Shown piece after piece: positions 54,818 to 64,000 of a stretch of DNA of 64,000 nt. The DNA is from CAVQJU01 sp963729215 (GTDB lineage: Bacteria; Acidobacteriota; Vicinamibacteria; Vicinamibacterales; CAVVIG01), in contig CAVSND010000006.1 in NCBI GenBank assembly GCA_963729215.1, forward strand, positions 124,001-188,000, read 5' to 3'. The translations under genes were made by a program, and so were the position numbers. The notes beneath the pieces were generated by a model that was given only the letters and a program-made list of their open reading frames with translations, was not told the DNA's origin and did not search any database. Each line of letters opens with the position of its first letter. Position 1 is the stretch's first letter.

Positions 54818-55003
54818 TGCTCTCTCCTTCTGATGACTGACCGTTGCGACGCGGCCGTCAGATTGCGCACAGGCGAAGCCCCATTCTACGACCAGCGCGT
54901 GACGGTCTCTTCACAAAGCGTCTTTTGACTCAGGCCCGATCGGACGGCTCACAAATGGCCGAGCCCCCAGAGCACGGTGAGCACGTTGTGCTACTTTCCT
55001 CTC

Positions 55004-58000
55004 ATGGGCGACTCGGAACCGGAGAAGCGTTCGAGACGCGTCCGGTTGATCGTCGTCGCCGTGACACTGCTGGTCGCGGTCGCCCTGGGATTTGCCGGAC
55101 TACACCTACCTTCGACGCGCAGGCTGGCACTACGGTTCGCCCTGAGCCGGCTGGAACACACTGGAATCATCGCGCGCGCCGATCGCCTCGACTACAACCT
55201 CTCCACACTGCATTTCCACCTCGCCGGCCTGACGCTCGCGACTCGCTCGGCAACCGCCGAGCCCTTCTTCGCCGCGAAAGACGTACAAGTAACCCTCAGC
55301 CCGGCCGTCCTGTTCGGGCGGATCGATTTGCAGGATGTCGCGATCGACGAACCACGGGTCGTGCTCGTTCGCAGGGCTGACGGAACGACGAACTGGCCTT
55401 CCGGATCGGGCACGCCGTCTCCCGCCGCGCCGCGCATTCCGATCGGGCATGCGGCCGTGAACGGTCTGACATTCCGCTGGCAGAGTCCGCAGTCGAGCGC
55501 CGATATCGGCGCGTCGTTCGTACTGAATGGGCCCGACGCCACGGGACGTCTCGTGGCGACGCGCCCAGGCCGGATCGAATGGAACAACCATCGGACGACG
55601 TTGCAGGCGATCGACGGACGTCTCGGATGGAACGGCACCGACGTCAACATCGGGACACTGACAGTGCGTCTGCCCGAAGGCACCGTCACAGCCGACGGAC
55701 AACTCGAACAGGCGGCCGGCAAACAACGCCTCGCCCTGCACGTCGTCGCGGACGCGGACCTTCCGGCGTTGGCGAGATGGTTCGACTACGACCGCGCGAT
55801 GGGCGGATCGGCGCGCGTTGATGCCCGGCTCACGGGTCTCCTGTCCGATCCCGACGTCGCGATGACCGTCACCGGCATCGACGTCGCTGTCGCCGGTGCT
55901 CCACCGGCGAGCGTTGAAGCGGCCGTGCGCATTGCGAATAAATCCGCTGAGCTCACGCGCCTGCGCGTCGGTGTCGCGCGCGGATCCCTTTCGGCGAACG
56001 GACGGATGGCGTTCGATGGCCCGGGCGCCATTCGCGCCAGGTGGGAGGGAATCGATCTCGCGGTGGCGCTTCGCGAGGCGCTGCCGAATACGTTCTCGGG
56101 CACGCGCAACCCGCCATCGGCACGTGTGAACGGCACGATCGACGCGCGGTGGACGGCGCCGCGGCTCGACGCTGTCGAACTCGCAGCCAGCGCGCAGGCT
56201 GAACATGGCGAAGGGGACGCCGGCGGCGGCGTGCCCGTGGATGGCTCCGCGACACTCGGACTACGGGGGCTGGCATGGCGGCTGACGGCGAACGATATCG
56301 GCGCGACGGGCGCGCGTGCGAGCGTCGACGTGAGCGGAAGGGTCAACGCCGACCATTTACTGCACTCGACAATCGCCGGATCGATCAAAGCGGGAACTGA
56401 CGATGCCGGCCAGCTGGCGGCCTCGCTCGCGCGGTCCGGCCTCATCAAGACGGCGCCGCACGTCAGCGGGTCGGGCACGGTGGATTTTGCCGTCGGGGGG
56501 AACATCGATGCCTTGTCGCTCGACGGTCCTGTCGGTGCGTCGATCGCTTACGCGTCGCTGCCGGCCGCAGTAGTTCGGGCGCGGGCGTCCCTCGCGCCGG
56601 ACGGTGCGCGCGTACAGGAGATCGATGTTCAGCTTGGCGCCTCGTCTGCCCAGGGCGAGCTCGGGTGGTCGCATGGATCCGATGCGCTGAGCGGCACGTT
56701 CAAGGCATCGGTCGCCGTCAACGACCTGGGCGGTCTGTCCTCGGCCGCTCAAACGAACCTCCCGCTCGACGGCAGGATCGACGTGTCCGCGTCGCTCTCC
56801 GGAACCCCGTCGCACGCCCGGCTGACCGCTGCTGCGGACAGCTCCGGGCTCGACGTGGCAGGCCAGCACGTCGATCGGGCGTCTGCCGAAGTCAGTATTG
56901 ATTTGAACCGCGCGCGCTTCGTCATCGATCCGTTGACGCTTCAGGCCGGAAGCGGCCGGCTGGAAGGCCGGGGCGATGTGGACCTGGCGGGTCAGACGTA
57001 TTCCGCTCATCTGACGGCCGCTGACGTGCCGATTCGACCGCTCGTAGGAGTGGGGACGGACTCGGACGTGCCGATCTCCGCGCAGCTGAACGGTACGTTT
57101 GACGGTGACGGCTCGTTCGCGAACCTCGGCGGCCGCGGACATGTTTCGCTGGCCGGAACACATTGGAGGGACGCCGACCTCGGAGCGATCGATGCCGACA
57201 TCACGCTCGCGGGACGCGACGCGTCCGTCTCGATCGAAGCGCGCGAGCTCGCGCTGAAAGGAAACGGTTCGGCTGGTGTCGATGCGACCGGGGCGCTGGC
57301 GTTCCGCGGCGAGTGGACGCCGGCCGACCTGGCGGCGATCGCCCGGCGGCTGGGCGCGGACCCGTCAACGCCAGTCAGCGGTTCAGCCAGAATCGAGTTC
57401 GAGCTGAACGGCTCCCGCGACCAGCTCGATCGGCTGCACAGCGTCGCGACGCTGGAGGCTCTCAATCTCGTCGTCGGCGGCCAGACGATCGCGCTCGCGC
57501 GGCCCGGGCAAATCGAGTACGACGGGCGGACGGCGCGAGCCGGAAATGTGGCGCTGGCGGCTGGCACGACAACGCTCGTCGCTCGACGGATCCATCGGGG
57601 ATGAGACTGCGCGCGGGCTCACGGCGTCCGTGGACGGATCCCTCGCCGACTTCGCATTCGTGCGCGATCTGATCAAGCCCCGCGCTCGCGGAGCGCCGCC
57701 GCTCCCCGCGCCCGCTGGTTCGGTGCGGCTCCGCTTTTCGGCGAGCGGCGCGGTCGCCCGGCCGGTCGTCAACGGCACGTTACAGATCACCGACGGCCGT
57801 GTGCCGCTGACGGCCGGCCAAAGCGTCACCGGCGTCGGCCTCAGCGCAAGGTACGAGGCCGGCGTCCTGACGGTGGATGCGGCTGCCGCCTCGTTCGAGG
57901 GGGCCAGCCTGACGGCTTCTGCACGTGTGCCGAGCGACGTGTTCGCCGATCGGCTGCCGCCATTCCTGCGAACCCGGATCACCGCGGCAAACGGCCCTGC

Positions 58001-61000
58001 GGCGCTGTCTGCCCGCGTGCTGTCGGTGACACCAGCCGTCGCAGCTCCGTTCGTCGATCCGCAGACCCTCCGGGAGTTCGGCGGCCGCATCGACGCGACG
58101 GTGCAGCTCGAGGCCGACCGCGCCTCACTGGATCGGGTTCGCGGCACGGTGGCCCTTGATCGCGCCGAGCTCGTGCTGGGTGGCGTCCCCTTCGATCAGC
58201 AGGTGCCGACTCGTCTCGTCGTCGGTGACGGCCGGCTGACGGTAGAAGCCTGGGAGTGGGGGCAAGGGGACAACCGGCTCGCGCTTCGCGGAGGCGCGAC
58301 GCTTGGCGTCGACCCGTCTCTCAATTTGACCGCGACGTCGGTCCTCGATCTGCGCGTGCTGAATATCCTGACGCCGGGAGTCGCGCGTGCTGGGCCGCGC
58401 CGACTCTGAAATCCGCATCACCGGCAGCGTCAAGTCCCCGACGCTCGACGGCTGGGTCACCTTCAGCAACGGCGAAGCCCGCATCGCCAACCCGCGGCTC
58501 GTGGTGAGCGACGTGACAGGCACCATCACGCTCGCGGCTGACACCGTGACGTTCGAACGCATGTTCGCCAGCGTGAACGGCGGCGACTCCGAAATCGCCG
58601 GGACGCTTCGCCATCGCTGGTTCACGCTGCTCGGCGGGCGCATCACGATGGTGACCAATGGAGCGGCGCTCGCTATCGAGGGTCTGAGGGCAGAGGCGAA
58701 CGCGAACATCGCGCTCGAGGCCGAGCCCGGACGGCCCGTGGTAAGCGGCACCGTCACGCTGGTGCGCAGTGCGTTTCGAGAGCGGCTCTCGCTGACGTCC
58801 GGACTCCTCCGGGCGCTGCAGGCTCCATCGGCCAGCCTGGTGCCCAGGGCTCCGTCGGCTCTCGATCGCCTGCGCTTCGACGTCCGGTTTGTGACGGAGA
58901 ACGAGCTCGTCGTGAACAACAACTACGGGAAGTTTTCCGCAACCGCCGATCTCCGGCTCGTCGGCACGGCCACGCGGCCGTCGATCATCGGCCGCACGGT
59001 TCTTGGCGAGGGCGGTGTCATCTACTTCGGGACACGCCGCTATCGGCTGGACGAGCGCGGTTATATCGACTTCACCAACCAGAACAAGATCGAGCCCGAC
59101 CTGTACATCGTTGCGACCGCAACCGTGCAGGGCAGCGACATCGTGCTGACGCTCAGGGGTACTCCGTCCACATTGCAAACCAGTCTGGACGCGCCCGACC
59201 ATCCGGAATACTCGGAGAGCGACAAAGTGGCACTCCTCCTGACGGGTCAAACAGCCGGCGCGGCAACGTCTGCCGGGATCACGTCGAGTGGCACGGAGCT
59301 GGTCGGGTTGCTCTCGGGCGAGTTTCTGAATGCCGCCGGACAGGCCATCGGGCTCACGACGGTACGCCTGGAAAACAACGACCCGAACGTCCGCTTCGAC
59401 GCGGGCCTCGTCGCGACGGAGACCGATCCGGGCACACGCCTGACGATCGGCCGGAACATCGGATCGCGCTTTGAAGTCGTCTTCTCACAGAGCCTGCATC
59501 AAAGCGGCGGGCTGACGTGGATTGTCAGCTACAGCCCGAAGACGAATCTGACACTTCGGGCCGTCAACCTCGACAGCGGCGATCGCGTATACGACTTCAG
59601 GCACGACCTGACGTTCGGCCAGCCGTCGAACTACCGCAAGCCCGTGCGTCGCGTGCGCGAGACGGTCGCCAGCGTGCAGATTTCTGGTGCGGACGCCGAC
59701 GAAAGCGCGTTGCGGTCACGGCTGAAGCTGAAAACCGGCGATCGCTTCAGCTTTTTCAGCTGGCAGGACGACCGCGACGCCATTGAAACGTTCTTCCACG
59801 AACAGCATCGCTTCGAAGCCCGCGTCGCCACCAAGCGAACGCCCGATTCCGCTGACGCAACACGCATGGCCCTGACCTACGACATCCAGCCTGGGCCCCG
59901 GACGACGGTCCAGATCCAGGGCTTCATGCTCCCGTCGTCGACCGTTCGGGACATCGAGCGAGCGTGGACGGACGCCGTGGTGGAAGAACTGCTGGGCGAG
60001 GAGGCCGTGCGGATCGCGCGGGCGGCGCTCGTGGACGAGGGATTCGTGCAAGCCTCGGTCACCACCCGCATGCAGAACTCGCCGGACGAGAAGCGTCTGT
60101 TGATGCTGATCGAGAGCGGAACCCGCGCGGGCGATACGCAGGTGCGATTCACGGGCAACAAGGGCGAAACCACGAAGCGCCTGCAGGCCGTCCTCGCGGA
60201 TACCACGCCTGCGGCGGGCGGTCTGGATCGAGCCCGACGCGGCTCGTGACGCGCTCGTCGCGTTCTACCGCGGGAACGGATATCTGAAGGTCGCCGTTCG
60301 TCTGGACCCCATCCTTCGCGAGGGAACAAGCGCCATCAGGCCGATTCACATCGACGAAGGCGAACCGTTCCGCATCGAGGAGATCCGCGTCGAAGGCGTC
60401 AGCTCTCTGTCCCCGACGGACGTCATCGCCAAGGCCGGCTTGTCAAAGAGCGAGGTCGTGACGGAGGCGAAAATGGAACAGGCGCGCATCGCGCTCGACC
60501 AGGCCTATCGCGCGCTCGGCTTCAACAGCGTCGACGTCACGATTCAGAGCGTGACGACGGAAGACAAGCCCGCGGTCGACCTGTTCGTGCGCGTGGACGA
60601 GGGACGTCAGCAGCGGCTCCGCGACATCGCGACGACGGGCGTCGAGCACACGCGGCCGTCGCTGGTCAGCCGGGCGTTGAAGCTGAACATCGGCGAGCCC
60701 GTCAACCTGGCCGCGTGGAACGAGGCGCGGCGGCGCCTCTACCAGACTGGCGCGTTCAGATCCGTGGACATCGAACGCGAGGTCATCGAGGAGCCATCCA
60801 CCGAGCCGCCGGCGGCCGGCGGTGCGCCAGCCGAACCCGTGCGCGCGCTCGTGACGGTTCAGGAATGGGCGCGGTATCGTTTCCGGTACGGGATCGAGTT
60901 GAACGACACCGCGCAGGCGGGAGATCCAAGCGAGATCCTGCCGGCGTTCCAGGAAGGCGGGCGGACCTTCAGCCTCGGCGCCACGACCGATTTTGCGGCG

Positions 61001-61915
61001 CGCAACCTGTTCGGGCGCGCCGTCACGGCCGGCGTCGCCGCTCGGTATACGTTGAACTTCAGCGCCGCCCGCACCTACCTCACGATGCCGACGTTCCTCG
61101 ATCGCCACATCGTGACGACCCTCTTTCTCGAGCGATCGCGCGAGGACTCGGGACTCACAGCAGCCGGCGAGACGGCGTTTGCCACCAACGCGACGACGTT
61201 CACCTTCGAACAGCGCATCCGGCCGTTTACGAAGATGGAAGTGCAATACGGGTATTCGATCGAGCGCAATCATACGTTCGATCTTCATCCCAATCCTTTT
61301 TTTCCCATCGTCGACCTCGAGGCCACGAAAGCCAGCCTCACGACGGGCGTCCTCTTCGACCGGCGCAACGACATGTTCAACACGACGTCAGGGTGGTTTC
61401 ACTCGTCGAACGTGGAGTACGCGCCGGACTGGCTGTCACCCGATCTGCGCCTGGCCCGGTTCTATACGCAGCAGAGGTATTTCCGGCGGGCGGGCCAGGT
61501 TGTGTTCGCGTCCTGGGCGCAGCTGGGCCTGGCGACCGGATTCGGCCAGGTGCTGCTCGAGACGGATCGCTTCTTCGCCGGCGGCGGAAACAGCGTGCGC
61601 GGCTACGCGGAACAGGCCATCAGTCCTACCGACCTCTTCGGAATCATCGTCGGCGGAAACGCGCTCGTCGTGCTGAACCAGGAAATCCGGTTCCCGATGT
61701 TCAAGTACGTCCGCGGAGTCGGGTTCATCGACGCGGGTCGCGCGTTCGAAACGGTCGATCAGATGTCGCTGAGGAAGCTGGCTGTTGGAACTGGCATCGG
61801 CTTCCGGGTCGACACGCCTGTGGTGCTGCTGCGCTTCGATATGGGCGTGCCCCTGGACGCGTCGTTCGGGCCGCGCCGGCCTCGCTGGTTTTTCTCGATC
61901 GGACAAATGTTCTAG
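55004..61915 (+). CDS. TamB-Omp85 fusion protein spanning the envelope; three frameshifts
   Basis: About 2300 residues. A cytosolic tail and one membrane anchor (about 13-33) lead into a very long TamB/AsmA-type beta-taco. The DUF490 TamB C-terminal domain ends near residue 1540 with VYDFRHDLTFG. POTRA domains (about 1545-1960) and an Omp85 barrel follow: RFFAGGGNSVRGYAEQ is the conserved VRGY lid motif, and the protein ends in phenylalanine (FFSIGQMF). TamB helps move lipids and outer-membrane proteins across the periplasm, and TamA/Omp85 is its usual separate partner. Here both are in one chain, and the TamB-to-POTRA junction lies inside an unbroken frame (58387-60249). The frame breaks near 57575, 58390 and 60222. 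A palindrome follows the stop. Confidence 0.88.
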
Positions 61916-61916
61916 T

Positions 61917-61977
61917 CAGCCGTAGCGTCCGCCTTCAGGCGGACGTCCGCCGGCCGGCTGAAGCCGGCCGCTACGGC
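61917..61977. repeat. Three-way-junction palindrome, GTCCGCC/GGCCGGC family
   Basis: Outer stem GCCGTAGCG (61919-61927) with CGCTACGGC (61969-61977) encloses two hairpins: GTCCGCC-TTCA-GGCGGAC (61927-61944) and CGGCCGGC-TGAA-GCCGGCCG (61951-61970). The folded shape is a Y with two 4-nt loops. It starts 3 bp after the TamB-Omp85 stop and ends 10 bp before the stop of the converging TPR gene. Probably a REP-type bidirectional terminator. Confidence 0.9.
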
Positions 61978-61987
61978 ATGGTGCAAA

Positions 61988-62617
61988 TCATCGATTGAGT
62001 GTTCTCATGATCGACTGGACTTCTCCGCGCTCGGGCGCCTGAGGCGCAAGTCGAAGGAACGTCTGAAAGTGCTGGGCGGTGAGATCGATGCGTTTCGCCT
62101 TTGAGTAGGCCAGCCCCGCGTAGAAGTGTGCGTACGCCCAATTGGGATCGAGATCCGACGCCTTCTGGAACGCCGCGGCCGCTCCGGCCATGTCCTGCGC
62201 GGCGCTGAGCGCCATGCCCTGCTGATAGTACGCTTCCGGCAGTGACGGGTTTCGCATCACCGCCTGATTAGCCCCGGCGACGGCTCCTGCCGTGTCCTGC
62301 CCGAGGATCGCGAGCGCCGATCGGCCGATGTCGCGCCACGCGTCGGATTCGGACTCGGGCCGCCCGGCAAGCTGTTCGTACGCCTGGCGCGCTTCGTTGA
62401 CCTGCGACAGCTTTTGATGGGTTTGCGCCCTGAGAAAAATCAGACGCGGGTCCGCAGACGGAGCAGTCGTGGCCAGCACCTGCGGATACTGGCCGGCATC
62501 GTAAAGCTTGCGAGCATCGTTCACGGCCTTGGCCGGATCGGCCGGAGCCTGGCCGAGCACGACGTAATTGCCCGCGCACATCACTGTGATGGAAAGAATG
62601 ATCGTCGTGCGCGTCAT
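61988..62617 (-). CDS. Exported TPR-repeat protein
   Basis: A 209-residue protein with a signal peptide (IILSITVMCAGNYVVLGQ). Mature residues form five or six tetratricopeptide helices: AVNDARKLYDAGQYPQVL, QVNEARQAYEQLAG, AYYQQGMALSAAQDMAGAAA and AYAHFYAGLAYSKAKRI. TPR proteins are protein-binding scaffolds; here it is periplasmic. ATG 62617 is preferred because it gives the signal peptide. It is convergent with the TamB-Omp85 gene across the three-way-junction repeat. Partner unknown. Confidence 0.82.
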   Translation of the reverse strand: MTRTTIILSITVMCAGNYVVLGQAPADPAKAVNDARKLYDAGQYPQVLATTAPSADPRLIFLRAQTHQKLSQVNEARQAYEQLAGRPESESDAWRDIGRSALAILGQDTAGAVAGANQAVMRNPSLPEAYYQQGMALSAAQDMAGAAAAFQKASDLDPNWAYAHFYAGLAYSKAKRIDLTAQHFQTFLRLAPQAPERGEVQSIMRTLNR

Positions 62618-62744
62618 GCCCGCCTCCGATCTGAAACTACGCCTCGACTCCACACCAGTCAACGGGTCGTGCTATCTTTTTTGTTCGGTCGAACGGATCC
62701 AAACCCGACCATACAACCTCATCCTCATCACACACATTCACACC

Positions 62745-63498
62745 ATGCTCATCTCGCGCCGCACACTCTCATCCATTGTGTTCGTCATGGTCTCTGCTCC
62801 CCGTTGCGGCGGCAGCGCAGGCGCCTGCGCCGCCGCCAGAGCCGCCGCCGCCGCTCAGCGAAGGAACCGCGGAGTTCGCGTACGTCGGTACCAGCGGAAA
62901 CTCAAAGACCGAATCCATCGGCCTCGGCGGCGAGTACATCTACCGCCCCGACTCGTGGACGATCTCGACGAAAGCGGCGTACGTCCGCAACAAATCTGAA
63001 GAGGAGCTGAAGGCGGAATCGTTCGATCTCATCTTCAAGGCGTCGCGAGCCTTGAACATGCGGCTCTCGGCGTTCGGCCGCTACGGATTTCTGCACGATC
63101 GTTTCGCCGGCATCGAAGCCAGGAACGTCATCGAGGGCGGTCTTTCGTACGTGCTGGTGAACACCGCGCCGAACTCATTCATCGTGGACGGCAGTTTCGG
63201 TTACGCGCACGAGACGCGCATCGAGCCACCCAACCTCTCGGACCCCACGGCGGCGGCCGACGCGATGTACCGGCTGAAGCTGTCGGAGGCCGTGGACATC
63301 AGCGACGATGCCCGGTTCGGCGTGGCGCTGTCGAACGGCGACGACTGGCGATTTTCGAACATCGCGGCCGTCACGTCGAAGCTCACCCGAATCCTGTCAT
63401 TGAAGGTGTCGAACACCGTGCGGTACGTCCACGCGCCCGCGCCGACCTTTCAGACGACCGATACGATTACGGCGATCGCACTGGTCGCGAAGTTCTGA
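62745..63498 (+). CDS. DUF481 outer-membrane barrel protein; one frameshift
   Basis: About 250 residues. A signal peptide (MLISRRTLSSIVFVM, then LLPVAAAAQAPAP in the next frame) precedes a proline-rich stretch and the DUF481 barrel: EFAYVGTSGNSKTESIGLGG, RALNMRLSAFGRYGFLHDRF and a last strand TITAIALVAKF ending in phenylalanine. DUF481 (YdiY-like) proteins are salt- or stress-induced outer-membrane proteins of unknown role. The frame breaks at about 62788 inside the signal peptide, so it is probably an error. It is divergent from the TPR gene, with about 130 bp between starts. Confidence 0.82.
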
Positions 63499-63542
63499 TT
63501 TGGGCGATTGGCGGTAAAATCAGGGCTGTTCAAGGAGTCCTC

Positions 63543-64000
63543 ATGCGCCCCTTATTTACCGCGACCCTGGTCGCTGTCATCGTGGCAGCCGGCGTCACCG
63601 CGCGAACGATGGCTCAGCAGGGTGCCAAACCGGCGTCCGGGTCTGCGGCCGCGGCCTACTCGCCGCCGAAAACGCCGTGGGGGGATCCGCAGATCGCCGG
63701 GATCTACAGCAACGACGACGAAACGGGGATTCCGTTCGAGCGGCCGGCACAGTTCGCGGGCCGGCGCCTCGAGGACATCACACCGGCCGAGCTGGCCGCG
63801 GCCAACAAGCAGCGCAACGAGCAGTTCAACGCGGGCGTCGCGGGAACGGAGTTCGCCGGCGGCCTGCGCCCGCCGACCCACTTGATCTTCGATTCGTTCG
63901 ATCGCAAGAACAGCACGGCCTGGCTGGTCATCGATCCGCCGGACGGCACGGTGCCCCCGCTCACGGACGAGGCCCGTCAGCGCGCCCGCCAGCCTTCGTC
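63543..64000 (+). CDS. Exported conserved protein, N-terminal fragment
   Basis: An open frame from ATG 63543 runs off the right edge with 152 codons visible. A signal peptide (MRPLFTATLVAVIVAAGVTA) is followed by SPPKTPWGDPQIAGIYSNDD, IPFERPAQFAGRRLEDITPA and ARQRARQPS at the edge. The pattern 'TPWG.P...G.Y...D..G.PFERP' is typical of exported acidobacterial proteins with no known function, the same broad group as the 6052-6834 protein. An AAGGAG lies about 7 bp upstream. Confidence 0.7.
   Translation, partial: MRPLFTATLVAVIVAAGVTARTMAQQGAKPASGSAAAAYSPPKTPWGDPQIAGIYSNDDETGIPFERPAQFAGRRLEDITPAELAAANKQRNEQFNAGVAGTEFAGGLRPPTHLIFDSFDRKNSTAWLVIDPPDGTVPPLTDEARQRARQPS

Noticed and set aside
61917..61977. 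Cloverleaf-like fold suggesting a tRNA
   Set aside because: Only two inner hairpins, no anticodon or T-loop consensus and no CCA; the sequence fits a REP-type palindrome.

Overview
The window looks like a GC-rich Gram-negative chromosome, most likely Acidobacteriota and probably Vicinamibacteria. That is inference from gene content: two DUF1592/DUF1552 cytochrome-type clusters, a TonB-dependent receptor with a carboxypeptidase-like N-domain, DUF6152, DUF1572/DinB, Omp85 and TamB proteins, and many exported c-type cytochromes and ankyrin proteins. No rRNA, tRNA, CRISPR array, insertion sequence or phage gene was seen. About 35 single-base frame breaks interrupt otherwise well-conserved genes, roughly one per 1.8 kb, including housekeeping genes. 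I read these as mostly consensus errors in the assembly and annotate each broken gene as one CDS.

Layout. 0-5 kb: start of a RodZ-like HTH gene, penicillin-binding protein 1A, and a MASE1-GAF-PAS-GGDEF cyclic-di-GMP enzyme. 5-13 kb: small exported proteins, a cyclase-family hydrolase, a class III aminotransferase with an extra C-terminal domain, a PEP mutase/isocitrate lyase family enzyme, a di-haem peroxidase and a DinB-like protein. 13-21.4 kb: central metabolism and transport, with a transketolase-like enzyme, a VIT-family metal transporter, PEP carboxylase and 6-phosphofructokinase. 21.6-34 kb: a signalling/conflict region. It holds a miniature NtrC-like protein, a TIR-membrane protein, an ECF sigma/anti-sigma pair translationally coupled to an unknown protein and a TPR-CHAT lipoprotein protease, an NTF2-like protein, an unusual metallo-beta-lactamase-fold protein, and a two-gene SLATT + TIR-TM-3xLCCL unit. 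34-53 kb: two paralogous ankyrin/DUF1592/DUF1552 clusters with different gene order, separated by a TonB-dependent receptor, an alpha/beta hydrolase and a purple-acid-phosphatase-like enzyme. 53-64 kb: a c-type cytochrome, envelope proteins, a very large gene fusing TamB to an Omp85 barrel, a TPR protein, a DUF481 protein and a truncated final gene.

Four things stand out. (1) A SLATT gene sits directly upstream of a TIR-TM protein whose outer part is three tandem LCCL domains of exactly 103 residues each. It looks like an envelope-sensing TIR effector paired with a predicted membrane pore. (2) An ECF sigma, anti-sigma, unknown and CHAT-protease operon lies just behind another TIR-TM gene. (3) One polypeptide runs from an inner-membrane anchor through TamB to POTRA domains and an Omp85 barrel, so it should span the whole envelope. 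(4) At least nine intergenic inverted repeats or single arms, plus two in-frame coding arrays, are built from short 7-11 bp words of several unrelated families. They sit against stop codons and occupy every convergent gap longer than 30 bp in the window.
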